Positions 1-6,284 of a DNA stretch of 10,045 nucleotides are shown one piece after another. Each line of letters opens with the position of its first letter. Position 1 is the first letter of the stretch. The translations under genes were made by a program, and so were the position numbers. This DNA is from an uncultured Acidimicrobiia bacterium. Lineage in GTDB: Bacteria; Actinomycetota; Acidimicrobiia; Spongiisociales; Spongiisociaceae. The stretch covers positions 1-10,045 of the forward strand of contig CALCCX010000188.1 in assembly GCA_937900165.1 (NCBI GenBank), written 5' to 3'. The notes under the pieces were generated by a model. The model searched no databases and had not been told where the DNA came from. It saw only the letters and a list, made by a program, of their open reading frames with translations.

Positions 1-2
1 AG

Positions 3-833
3 GGCGTGATCGAGGGTCAAGCCCACAAGCTTCCCCGCCTGTCCGCTCGGTCCAACCTGGCCAAGGTACCTCTGATTCGTGGGGTTCTGGTGCTGATGGA
101 GTCATTGACCCTGGGATTTCGCGCCCTCTCGTGGAGTGCTCAACGGTCGATCGGCGAAGAAGAAGAACCTCTTTCGAAGCGTCAAATCGCGGTATCGATG
201 TCGATCGCGTTGGTGTTCTTTCTCGCATTGTTCATGGTCCTGCCCCTGCTCGCCGCTCGTTTCGCAGGATTCGATTCCGAATCGGTTTGGTTCTACATAA
301 TCGAAGCGGTTGTACGGATCGCACTTTTCGTGCTCTACATATGGGCGATCGGGAGGTCCAAGGAGATCGCACGGGTGTTCCAGTATCACGGTGCCGAGCA
401 CATGACCATCCATGCCTACGAACACGGCGATGCCTTGACTCGAGAAAGGATCTCCAAATATCGTCCGGAGCATCCTCGGTGCGGCACCAGCTTTCTCCTG
501 ATCGTGATGCTCACGGCCCTGATCGTCTTTACTCTGATCGGCAGTCTTCCCTGGTACTTGTTGATCACCAGCCGGATCGTGCTTATCCCGGTGATCGGCG
601 GACTGTCCTACGAAGTCTTGAAGATCGGCGGCGCAAAGGTCGATGGGCTGTTTGGCAGAATGCTGACTGCCCCTGGCCTTTGGTTGCAGCGCCTGACCAC
701 CAGCCAGCCGGAGCCGGACATGATTGACGTGGCGGTGGCTTCGTTACTCTTTGCGCTGTCCGAGGAAGAGGTTGTCGCAGTGAAGGCGCGAGGCGCTCTG
801 AGTCCAGAGGCGCTGAGCGCGTTCGGAGGCTGA
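3..833 (+). CDS. DUF1385 (YqhQ-like) integral membrane protein, 5' end cut by window
   Basis: This is a membrane protein of the DUF1385 family, whose biochemical role is not established. The frame is open to the left edge of the window. The GTG at position 6 is probably internal, because family members usually have about 40 more residues upstream, including a glycine-rich GGQA..EGVMMR-type start; none of that is visible here. Two family signatures are present: a His-rich block YHGAEHMTIHAYEH (bases 384-425) and PEHPRCGTSF (465-494). Their His, Glu and Cys residues look like potential metal ligands, which is an inference. About four hydrophobic segments are seen, around residues 62-85, 95-117, 163-182 and 186-205 counted from position 6. 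The gene ends 3 bases before prfA, so the two are probably co-transcribed. DUF1385 genes next to prfA/prmC are known in several phyla. The family call is firm and the 5' boundary is not. Confidence 0.88.
   Translation, partial: GVIEGQAHKLPRLSARSNLAKVPLIRGVLVLMESLTLGFRALSWSAQRSIGEEEEPLSKRQIAVSMSIALVFFLALFMVLPLLAARFAGFDSESVWFYIIEAVVRIALFVLYIWAIGRSKEIARVFQYHGAEHMTIHAYEHGDALTRERISKYRPEHPRCGTSFLLIVMLTALIVFTLIGSLPWYLLITSRIVLIPVIGGLSYEVLKIGGAKVDGLFGRMLTAPGLWLQRLTTSQPEPDMIDVAVASLLFALSEEEVVAVKARGALSPEALSAFGG
825..829 (+). promoter_or_regulatory. Shine-Dalgarno for the TTG start of prfA
   Basis: GGAGG lies inside the last codons of the DUF1385 gene, 7 bases before the TTG at 837. It is the best ribosome binding site near this junction and supports the TTG start. 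The resulting N-terminus (MDDQLVAKLREIE) resembles that of other RF1 proteins. Confidence 0.7.
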
Positions 834-836
834 GCA

Positions 837-1916
837 TTGGACGACCAGCTCGTCGCCAAACTCCGCGAGATCGAACACACCCACGACGAGATCGAGGCTC
901 AGCTCGCCGACCCAGAACTGCTCGGCGATCACGATCGATATGCGGAAGTCTCCAAACGGTATTCGGACCTCAAGGTGATCGTGACTGGCTTCCACGCGTT
1001 ACTGGCGGCCGATCAGGATGCGCGCGAAGCCCTCGAGTTGGCGGCCGAGGAATCCGACGAGGAGATGGTCAGAGAGCTCCGCGATCTGGGCGACGAGCGC
1101 AACCGTGAAGTGCAACGCTTGACCGACCACCTACGCCTCAGTCTCGTTCCTCGGGATCTCAATGACGACAAGGACGTCATCATCGAGGTGAGGGCGGCGG
1201 CAGGCGGTGATGAGGCTGCAATATGGGCTGGGGACCTTAAACGCATGTACGAGAGGTACGCAGAACGTCGGGCTTTTGTCACCGAGCCAATGGACAGTTC
1301 GGAGAGCGAGGCCGGCGGTTTCTCGCGGGTCACTTTCGCGGTGAAGGGAGACGGCGCATTCTCCCGATTCAAATATGAGGCCGGGGTCCACAGGGTGCAG
1401 CGCGTGCCCAAGACCGAGTCACAGGGCCGTGTCCATACATCGACAGCCACGGTGGCGGTGATGCCAGAGGTCGAAGCAGTCGAGGTGGACATTGATCTGA
1501 ACGATGTGAAAGTCGATGTGTTCAGGTCCAGCGGCCCGGGTGGTCAGTCGGTCAATACCACCGATTCCGCGGTCAGGCTCACCTACATTCCGACCGGATT
1601 GGTTGTGATCTGTCAGGACGAAAAAAGCCAGCTTCAGAACAAGGAGAAGGCGTTTCGGGTTCTTCGGGCGCGGCTATATCAGGAACAGCTCGAGGCGCAG
1701 CGGGCCGAACAGGCTTCGAGCCGCAAGAGCCAAATCGGGAGCGGCGGTCGGTCCGAGAAGATCCGCACCTACAACTACAAAGACAACCGGGTCACAGATC
1801 ATCGCATTCGTCTCACCATCAAACAGCTACCTCAGATCCTTGAAGGCGATCTCGACGGCTTTGTCGACGCGCTGACCGCTGAGGAGATGGCTGCCCGCCT
1901 TGCCGGGGATGGCTGA
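837..1916 (+). CDS. prfA: Peptide chain release factor 1 (RF1)
   Basis: RF1 recognises UAA and UAG stop codons in the ribosomal A site and triggers hydrolysis of peptidyl-tRNA. At 359 residues it has the usual length. The N-terminal helical domain is followed by the PCRF-type region with IEVRAAAGGDEAAIWAGDL (about residues 115-133). The stop-codon reading tripeptide is P191-K192-T193, in RVPKTESQGRVHTS; the PxT form marks RF1 rather than RF2, which carries SPF. The catalytic motif GPGGQ is at residues 233-237, with Q237 as the expected target of PrmC. Translation starts at TTG with GGAGG 7 bases upstream. The stop TGA overlaps the next start by one base (TGATG). The gene for the modifying methylase, prmC, lies about 650 bases downstream in the same apparent operon. 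No truncation or missing residue is seen. Confidence 0.98.
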   Translation: MDDQLVAKLREIEHTHDEIEAQLADPELLGDHDRYAEVSKRYSDLKVIVTGFHALLAADQDAREALELAAEESDEEMVRELRDLGDERNREVQRLTDHLRLSLVPRDLNDDKDVIIEVRAAAGGDEAAIWAGDLKRMYERYAERRAFVTEPMDSSESEAGGFSRVTFAVKGDGAFSRFKYEAGVHRVQRVPKTESQGRVHTSTATVAVMPEVEAVEVDIDLNDVKVDVFRSSGPGGQSVNTTDSAVRLTYIPTGLVVICQDEKSQLQNKEKAFRVLRARLYQEQLEAQRAEQASSRKSQIGSGGRSEKIRTYNYKDNRVTDHRIRLTIKQLPQILEGDLDGFVDALTAEEMAARLAGDG

Positions 1917-2167
1917 TGTTGGTCATGCTCAGATTTCCCCCGGATTCGGTGGATCGACAGCACGTCGAGGTAGTCATTCAGGGTTGTATTGGAGCGACTG
2001 GTGCAGTGGTCGGGGCCAGCGACACGTCTGTCGATTTTCAGCTCAAGGACTCGATTGGACCCGTTCTAGCTGAACTGGCCGGCTTGTTGAGAGGTCTGGA
2101 CATGCCCGCGGACACTTTCTTCGACATTCCCGCGTCTGGCCAACGTTTCGGACTCTTTGACTTTTGA
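1916..2167 (+). CDS. Hypothetical 83-residue protein between prfA and prmC
   Basis: I do not recognise this protein. It is small, probably soluble and acidic. The pattern suggests strand (VEVVIQGCI), glycine-rich turn, strand (VDFQL), then a long helix (IGPVLAELAGLLRGL) and an aromatic tail ending RFGLFDF. No catalytic motif, signal peptide or membrane segment is seen. The ATG start overlaps the prfA stop by one base (TGATG), with a GGGG ribosome-binding-like run at 1905-1908; an alternative in-frame ATG is at 1925. Its stop overlaps the next start in the same TGATG way. This packing within a translation operon argues that it is a real gene. A function tied to termination or RF1 modification would be speculation. 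Confidence 0.65.
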   Translation: MLVMLRFPPDSVDRQHVEVVIQGCIGATGAVVGASDTSVDFQLKDSIGPVLAELAGLLRGLDMPADTFFDIPASGQRFGLFDF

Positions 2168-2565
2168 TGAAGCATCTAGACGGGCGGCAGATCGTCAGGC
2201 GCTTGTTGTTTTTTGGCTTCCTGGCCTTTGCGTTGACGGTGGCCATCGTCACAGTCGAGCTTTCCCTGGGTAGCGGGGTCGCCTCGCGTCCGGTTACCGC
2301 TTGGATGGTCCTGACCGTCGGGTTGGGCGGCTGGGCGCTGTGGAGCGTCAGACGTTGGCAAGGCACGCATGCCATGGATCAGGCCGGATGGCAGCCTCAG
2401 CTGTTTCTTAGAGCCCTCAACGGGGCATTCGCCTTTCAGGCCGGCGTGCTGGCCTACTTCGTCAGTGCTGATCTTTTGGCCGCGATCACCGGCGCGATTG
2501 CTTTCTTCGCTGTTTTGGTGATCGTTATTCGCACCCTGCCGGCTCTGGAGTTTTCAGACGAATGA
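2167..2565 (+). CDS. Small multi-spanning membrane protein of unknown function
   Basis: I do not recognise a family. The 132-residue product is strongly hydrophobic, with about four potential membrane segments near residues 10-32, 43-60, 81-102 and 104-125. The second is followed by the basic stretch SVRRWQGTH, which would favour that loop being cytoplasmic. No enzyme motif is visible. The chosen start is ATG 2167, which overlaps the preceding stop by one base; a TTG at 2164 would add one residue. The gene ends in a 4-base ATGA overlap with prmC, so translation of the two is probably coupled. Its location between prfA and prmC is conserved-operon territory, but nothing in the sequence links it directly to translation. 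Confidence 0.68.
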   Translation: MKHLDGRQIVRRLLFFGFLAFALTVAIVTVELSLGSGVASRPVTAWMVLTVGLGGWALWSVRRWQGTHAMDQAGWQPQLFLRALNGAFAFQAGVLAYFVSADLLAAITGAIAFFAVLVIVIRTLPALEFSDE

Positions 2566-3374
2566 CCTCATCCCGTGAACTGATTTTGGCTGCTGATGTT
2601 CCCTCTCACGAGGCGATCCGTTTGCTCGCGCTCTCGGCTTCGTGTTCGAGGGCCGATGTGCTCGCAGGTCTCGAAGTCGGACGAGCCGCGAGCGATCGTT
2701 ACCTGGGCCTCGTGGATAAGAGGGTGTCTGGCATACCACTTCAATACCTGGAGGGTTCGGTTTCGTTTGGGCCCGTGGAGCTGTCCGTCGATGGTCGGGC
2801 GCTGATCCCTCGTCCCGAGACGGAATATCTGTGGTCGCTGCTATGCGAGCGCCTCGCCGACCCGGAGAGAATCTTGGACGTAGGCACGGGCACCGGCGCC
2901 TTGGCCCTGGGGCTCAAGGCGAGCTTTTCTTCCGCCACCGTGATGGCGACAGAACTCTCGGTCGAAGCCGCGACGTTGGCTTCCCACAACGTTGCGCGAA
3001 ACGGTCTCGAAGTTGACGTGCGAACCGGGGATCTCTTCACGCCTGTGCCGGTCGACATGGTTGGCTCGCTCGACCTTGTGGTCTCCAACCCGCCGTATAT
3101 AGCCGAGAGCGACTGGGCTCTTCTGCCGGTGGACGTCAGGGATCACGAACCTCGGCCGGCACTGGTTGGGGGTGAATCTGGTTTGGAGGTGATAGCTCGC
3201 CTGGTGTCTGAGGCCCTCGGCTGGCTCAGGCCGGGCGGGTTGTTGGCTGTCGAAATAGGAGAAACCCAGGGCGCAGAGGTGTTGGCGATGGTCGGCGAAT
3301 ATGTGGACAGTCGAATTGAACCCGACCTCGTTGGTCACGATCGTTATCTGTTTGCGCGGTGCCCAGGTGACTGA
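2562..3374 (+). CDS. prmC: Peptide chain release factor N5-glutamine methyltransferase
   Basis: PrmC (HemK) transfers a methyl group from S-adenosylmethionine to the glutamine of the GGQ motif in RF1 and RF2, which speeds peptide release. At 270 residues it has the normal length. An N-terminal helical substrate-binding domain (about 1-75) leads to the linker motif LIPRPETE, with P83-E88. The SAM-binding motif DVGTGTG is at residues 106-112. The catalytic and substrate-glutamine-binding NPPY is at 176-179. The C-terminus includes the conserved LRPGGLLAVEIGETQG segment. All family hallmarks are intact. The ATG start overlaps the previous gene by 4 bases, with GGAG at 2547-2550. Its substrate RF1 is encoded just upstream, separated by two small genes rather than adjacent as in many bacteria. 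Confidence 0.97.
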   Translation: MTSSRELILAADVPSHEAIRLLALSASCSRADVLAGLEVGRAASDRYLGLVDKRVSGIPLQYLEGSVSFGPVELSVDGRALIPRPETEYLWSLLCERLADPERILDVGTGTGALALGLKASFSSATVMATELSVEAATLASHNVARNGLEVDVRTGDLFTPVPVDMVGSLDLVVSNPPYIAESDWALLPVDVRDHEPRPALVGGESGLEVIARLVSEALGWLRPGGLLAVEIGETQGAEVLAMVGEYVDSRIEPDLVGHDRYLFARCPGD

Positions 3375-3930
3375 GCTGCTCGAAGCGGCTTCTGCGATTC
3401 GAGCAGGGCAGATCGTCGGTATCCCGACCGACACGGTATACGGACTGGCCGTCGACCCGAATCAGCCTGGGGCGGTCGATTTGTTGTTTGCGGCGAAACA
3501 GCGGGACCGGTCCGCTCCGCTGGTCATTCTGGTTTCCGATATCGAGGAGGCCGACGGTTGGGGCCAACTCTCGGACAAAGCGGCCGCCGATGCCAAGACC
3601 CACTGGCCGGGGGCGTTGACTTTGATTGTTGAGGCCGTTGCTCCTCTACCGTCCGGTGTTGGCGATCCTTCGTCGAAGACTGTCGGAATCCGAAGTCCGG
3701 ACCATCCGATCGCTCTCGGACTGCTCGATCTGGTCGGACCGTTGGCAGTGACGTCTGCCAACTTGAGCGGCCAGCGGCCTGCCGGAGATGATGTTTCCGC
3801 CAGGTCGATCTTTGGCGAATCCGTCGGGGTGTACCTCGATGGCGCCGTCGGAGCCGGGGAAGCTTCGACTGTCGTCGACTACACCTGTGATCCGCCTGCG
3901 GTCTTACGCCAAGGTGGGGTGCAGATCTAA
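3367..3930 (+). CDS. tsaC: Threonylcarbamoyl-AMP synthase (TsaC/Sua5/YwlC family)
   Basis: The enzyme makes threonylcarbamoyl-AMP from threonine, bicarbonate and ATP, the first step of t6A37 modification in ANN-decoding tRNAs. I place the start at GTG 3367, giving 187 residues, the usual size of the short TsaC form, with the family-like N-terminus VTELLEAASAIRAGQIVGIP. An ATG at 3301 would add 22 residues lying wholly inside prmC and not resembling the family. Motifs include IPTDTVYGL (residues 19-27), the K-x-R nucleotide-binding element K44-Q-R46 followed by APL, and TSANLSG (129-135). The C-terminal Sua5 domain of longer homologues is absent. The gene overlaps prmC by 8 bases with no clear ribosome binding site, which suggests coupling. 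prmC-tsaC adjacency is typical of Actinobacteria. The stop is TAA, unlike the mostly TGA neighbours. Confidence 0.94.
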   Translation: MTELLEAASAIRAGQIVGIPTDTVYGLAVDPNQPGAVDLLFAAKQRDRSAPLVILVSDIEEADGWGQLSDKAAADAKTHWPGALTLIVEAVAPLPSGVGDPSSKTVGIRSPDHPIALGLLDLVGPLAVTSANLSGQRPAGDDVSARSIFGESVGVYLDGAVGAGEASTVVDYTCDPPAVLRQGGVQI

Positions 3931-3969
3931 CCCGTGCCAATAGGCTGGGGCCAGCTTGTCTATGGCGAT

Positions 3970-3974
3970 AGGAG
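3970..3974 (+). promoter_or_regulatory. Shine-Dalgarno that decides the SRPBCC start
   Basis: AGGAG lies 5 bases before GTG 3980. It is the strongest ribosome binding site in the short gap after tsaC and favours GTG 3980 over ATG 3962 and TTG 3956, which would lie upstream of it or at its edge. Confidence 0.6.
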
Positions 3975-3979
3975 AACAG

Positions 3980-4441
3980 GTGACCGTGGATGGAATGCAA
4001 CACGAGGTTTCGATCGAGATTGGGGCTGATCGTGAAACGCTGTACGCGCTGGTGGCTGACCTCGAGCGCATGGGCGAGTGGAGTCCTGAGAATGCAGGAG
4101 GCAAATGGCAGGATGGAGGCCATGGTACGGTCGGGGACCGTTTCGTGGGACTAAACCGGGTCGGCGAATACGAATGGTCGGTGCCCTGTGAGGTGACGCT
4201 TGCCGAACCTGGAGAGGTTTTTGAGTGGGTTACTGGCCCCGAAAATGATCCCCTGGTCAGATGGACCTATCGGTTTGCCGAGACCGGTACCTCTACCACC
4301 GTCACCGAGACTTGGGATGTCGAAAAGCTCCCGCCGTCGCTGGAAAGTCGGACAGCTGAGCAGTTGGAAAAGCGCTCGGCAACGGTCAGGGCCGGCATGC
4401 TCTCAACCCTCGAGAACCTGAAAGCTTTCGCCGAGGGCTGA
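3980..4441 (+). CDS. SRPBCC (START-like / polyketide cyclase-dehydrase) family protein
   Basis: This looks like a small single-domain protein of the SRPBCC helix-grip superfamily, whose members bind hydrophobic ligands in a deep cavity. The exact ligand cannot be told from sequence. Seen directly are the opening strand QHEVSIEIGADRETLYALV, the helix signature DLERMGEWSPEN that is typical of actinobacterial members, a run of strands including VRWTYRF and TTVTETWDV, and a long C-terminal helix ending LENLKAFAEG. The length of about 153 residues is normal. It contains no signal peptide or membrane segment. The start is GTG 3980 on ribosome-binding-site grounds; ATG 3962 is the alternative. It sits 49 bases after tsaC and 71 bases before glyA, so it may be co-transcribed with either, but nothing ties it functionally to them. 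Confidence 0.82.
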   Translation: MTVDGMQHEVSIEIGADRETLYALVADLERMGEWSPENAGGKWQDGGHGTVGDRFVGLNRVGEYEWSVPCEVTLAEPGEVFEWVTGPENDPLVRWTYRFAETGTSTTVTETWDVEKLPPSLESRTAEQLEKRSATVRAGMLSTLENLKAFAEG

Positions 4442-4512
4442 GAGCGCAGCCATAGCGTCACCGGCGATTACGCTGCCGCGTCTGGCCACTTACCCGATTC
4501 GGAGCAGAACAC

Positions 4513-5787
4513 ATGACTGACATGCGGTCGATCGAAGACGTAGATGCCGCCGTGGCGGGTCTGATCCGCAGTGATCTTGTCCGTCAGAACACCCACATTC
4601 ACCTCATCGCGTCGGAGAATTTTGCTTCTCCTGCGGTGATGGCTGCATCTGGGTCGGTTTTCACCAACAAGTACGCAGAGGGATACCCCGGCCGTCGTTA
4701 CTACGAGGGATGCCACGTCGTAGACGAAATAGAGACCTTGGCCATCGAGCGGGCCAAGGCCTTGTTCGGGGCCGAGTTCGCCAACGTGCAGCCCCACTCT
4801 GGCGCCCAGGCCAACATGGGCGTGTACTTCTCCCTTCTCGAACCTGGCGACACCGTGCTCGGGATGAGCCTCGCCGAGGGTGGACACCTGACCCACGGAT
4901 CCTCGGTCAACTTCTCAGGTCGTCTATACAATTTCGTGGCCTACGGGGTGGACCGTGAGTCTGAACGGATCGACATGGACCAGGTGCATTCCCTGGCCAG
5001 GGAGCATCGACCAAAAATCGTTCTGGCCGGCTATTCGGCGTATTCACGGGACCTCGACTACGAGGCCTTTCGTTCAATCGCCGATGAGGTCGGAGCGATC
5101 TTCATGGTCGATGCCGCCCATTTCATCGGATTGGTGGCAGGCCGAGCCGCCGCCAATCCTGTCCCATACGCCGACGTCGTCACGGCGACCACTCACAAGG
5201 CGTTGCGGGGGCCGAGGGGTGGCCTCGTGATGGCGAAAGAAGAGTTCGCCAAAAGGATCAACAAGGGGGTCTTCCCCGACATGCAAGGTGGCGGAATCTT
5301 CAGCCAGGTGGCAGCCAAGGCCGTCTGCTTCCATGAAGCCTCCCAACCTTCGTTTGAGTCCTACGCCGCCCAGATCGTTTCGAACGCATCAGCGATGGCC
5401 GACCAGTTCGCGTCCGACGGAATGCGGGTGGTGTCCGGTGGAACGGACAACCACCTGATGCTCTTGGATCTGAGGTCGATCGACGAGGATCTCACTGGTA
5501 AGGAGGCCGCCACCCTGCTTGACGAGCGGGTCGGCATCACTCTCAACCGCAACGGAATCCCATACGATCCTCGGACCCCGTTCATCACCAGCGGGCTGCG
5601 GATCGGGACCCCCGCGATGACTTCTTGCGGCATGAAGGAGGACCAGGCGCGAGAGATCGCTTCGATTATCACAGCCGCCTTGCGGGGTCGTGCAGATGAC
5701 ACCTCAGTGGCCGAGGCCGCATCAGCAGCCAAGGCGATCGCTACGGCGTTTCCCCCATATCCCGAAGAATTTCCAGGCCACGTCTGA
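4513..5787 (+). CDS. glyA: Serine hydroxymethyltransferase
   Basis: This PLP enzyme interconverts serine and glycine with tetrahydrofolate and supplies one-carbon units. It has 424 residues, the usual bacterial length. Signatures are LIASENFAS near residue 33, YAEGYPGRRYYEG, the HSGAQAN cofactor loop, VDAAHF, and the lysine motif THKALRGPRGG with K229. R363, in SGLRIGTPAMT, is the expected carboxylate-binding arginine; both residues fall at the E. coli GlyA numbers. Relative to the E. coli TTTTHKT segment, residues 225 and 230 are alanine here, while T226, T227 and H228 are kept. The ATG start has GGAG 8 bases upstream. The 71-base gap before it holds no promoter I can defend. glyA between tsaC and the atp operon matches Streptomyces gene order. 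Confidence 0.97.
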   Translation: MTDMRSIEDVDAAVAGLIRSDLVRQNTHIHLIASENFASPAVMAASGSVFTNKYAEGYPGRRYYEGCHVVDEIETLAIERAKALFGAEFANVQPHSGAQANMGVYFSLLEPGDTVLGMSLAEGGHLTHGSSVNFSGRLYNFVAYGVDRESERIDMDQVHSLAREHRPKIVLAGYSAYSRDLDYEAFRSIADEVGAIFMVDAAHFIGLVAGRAAANPVPYADVVTATTHKALRGPRGGLVMAKEEFAKRINKGVFPDMQGGGIFSQVAAKAVCFHEASQPSFESYAAQIVSNASAMADQFASDGMRVVSGGTDNHLMLLDLRSIDEDLTGKEAATLLDERVGITLNRNGIPYDPRTPFITSGLRIGTPAMTSCGMKEDQAREIASIITAALRGRADDTSVAEAASAAKAIATAFPPYPEEFPGHV

Positions 5788-5817
5788 GAAATCCCGGTTC
5801 GATTACCTCCGAAGGAA

Positions 5818-5846
5818 TTGAAATCGGCTCAATCAATTGGTACGTT
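5818..5846 (+). promoter_or_regulatory. Predicted housekeeping promoter of the ATP synthase operon
   Basis: The -35 element TTGAAA (5818-5823) is followed by a 17-base spacer and the -10 element TACGTT (5841-5846), which fits the actinobacterial TANNNT form. TGG directly before it gives an extended -10. The expected start point is near 5853. It is the best promoter match I saw in the window and lies at the head of the atp genes. Confidence 0.68.
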
Positions 5847-5862
5847 GTGAAAAATTTCACAA
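5845..5862 (+). promoter_or_regulatory. Rex-type (or CRP-type) operator overlapping the atp promoter
   Basis: The 18-bp site TTGTGAAAAATTTCACAA is an exact match to the Rex consensus TTGTGAA-W4-TTCACAA and is a perfect 8+2+8 palindrome. Rex represses respiratory and energy genes and is released when NADH rises relative to NAD+. The site overlaps the last two bases of the -10 element and covers the predicted start point (about -8 to +10), the expected geometry for a repressor. The same bases also satisfy the CRP/GlxR core TGTGA-N6-TCACA, so a cAMP-type regulator is the main alternative. That a dimeric regulator binds here is likely; that it is Rex is an inference from motif and target. Confidence 0.72.
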
Positions 5863-5875
5863 GCTCTGAGGAAAG

Positions 5876-5938
5876 GTGAGCGGTTTGTCGGTGATCCGTG
5901 GTTTTCGTAGTGGTAGCACTGAATTCGGGTCGCGGTGA
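5876..5938 (+). CDS. Possible 20-residue leader ORF upstream of the atp genes
   Basis: A GTG at 5876 preceded by GAGG (5868-5871, 4-base spacing) opens a 20-codon frame ending in TGA at 5936-5938. The peptide (MSGLSVIRGFRSGSTEFGSR) has no recognisable features and no run of a single amino acid that would suggest classical attenuation. It lies shortly after the predicted transcription start, so ribosomes could load there. It may equally be chance. Confidence 0.22.
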   Translation: MSGLSVIRGFRSGSTEFGSR

Positions 5939-6029
5939 CGATTTGCAATGGCCGCTTCAAACCGTGATGATTCCCGTCGGCGGGCGGCTCGCCGGTGATG
6001 GTGCCGCGCTCCCTTTCGATGGTTTTCCG

Positions 6030-6034
6030 AGGAG
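6030..6034 (+). promoter_or_regulatory. Shine-Dalgarno that decides the AtpZ-like start
   Basis: AGGAG lies 4 bases before GTG 6039. The alternative in-frame GTG at 5898 has no comparable site and would add 47 residues unlike the family, so this site sets the start. Confidence 0.62.
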
Positions 6035-6038
6035 TGAC

Positions 6039-6284
6039 GTGACCAGCTTCAAGCGAGCCCCAGACTCGTCCACCGCTTCGGTGAGTGACGGGCTGAACGT
6101 GGGGAGCGTCTTCCTTGGATCGATTCTGGCCGGCACCCTGCTGGGATTTCTCGGCGATCTCTGGCTGAACACCGACCCGTGGTTGGTTGTGATCGGAGCA
6201 GTCACCGGCTCCATCAACGGCTTCGTACAGATGCGGCCCGCCATGATCAAACCAACCGGCAAACAGGCTTATCGTGGCCGCTGA
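6039..6284 (+). CDS. AtpZ/AtpI-like small membrane protein (F0F1-ATPase accessory subunit)
   Basis: This 81-residue protein resembles the AtpZ-type accessory proteins encoded at the head of F-ATPase operons. In some bacteria AtpZ and AtpI help assemble the c-ring or supply Mg2+/Ca2+; neither role is demonstrated here. Two hydrophobic helices are visible: GLNVGSVFLGSILAGTLLGF (about residues 18-37) and WLVVIGAVTGSINGF (about 48-62). They are joined by the family-typical short segment LGDLWLNTDP, corresponding to the usual LD..lgtsP. The start is GTG 6039 with AGGAG upstream. An in-frame GTG at 5898 gives a longer frame, but its N-terminal extension is not family-like. It overlaps the next gene by 11 bases. 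The family assignment rests on helix pattern and position; the symbol is left blank because naming is inconsistent. Confidence 0.72.
   Translation: MTSFKRAPDSSTASVSDGLNVGSVFLGSILAGTLLGFLGDLWLNTDPWLVVIGAVTGSINGFVQMRPAMIKPTGKQAYRGR

Larger units (their letters stand above)
5788..6038 (+). other. Intergenic regulatory region and leader of the ATP synthase operon
   Basis: This 251-base gap separates glyA from the atp genes. Its first half is markedly A+T richer than its surroundings and carries a promoter and a palindromic operator (listed separately). The second half, from about 5853 to the AtpZ-like start at 6039, would be a 5' leader of roughly 185 bases. The leader holds a possible 20-codon ORF and a short GC-rich hairpin, CGGCG at 5978-5982 pairing with CGCCG at 5990-5994. 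No U-tract follows the hairpin, so it is not an obvious intrinsic terminator. No clear terminator for glyA is seen before the promoter, so read-through from upstream is possible. Confidence 0.7.

Noticed and set aside
1013..1492. Long antisense frames opposite prfA and elsewhere
   Set aside because: These are high-GC shadow frames of well-supported genes, with low-complexity Ser/Arg/Pro composition and no ribosome binding sites or family resemblance.
3301..3366. ATG 3301 as the start of tsaC
   Set aside because: It would add 22 residues inside prmC that do not resemble the family. GTG 3367 gives the typical TsaC N-terminus and length.
4442..4512. Hairpin AGCGT...ACGCT (4454-4458 with 4470-4474) or promoter before glyA
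   Set aside because: A 5-bp stem with an 11-base loop and no U-tract is too weak, and no -35/-10 pair with proper spacing was found.
5816..5838. Inverted repeat AATTG...CAATT around the -35 element as a second operator
   Set aside because: Only 5 bp in an A+T-rich stretch; chance is a sufficient explanation.
5948..5998. 16-residue ORF (ATG 5948) rich in Arg within the atp leader
   Set aside because: No ribosome binding site and too short to distinguish from chance.
5898..6038. GTG 5898 as the start of the AtpZ-like protein
   Set aside because: No ribosome binding site is seen there, and the 47 added residues show no family resemblance. Kept only as a minor alternative.
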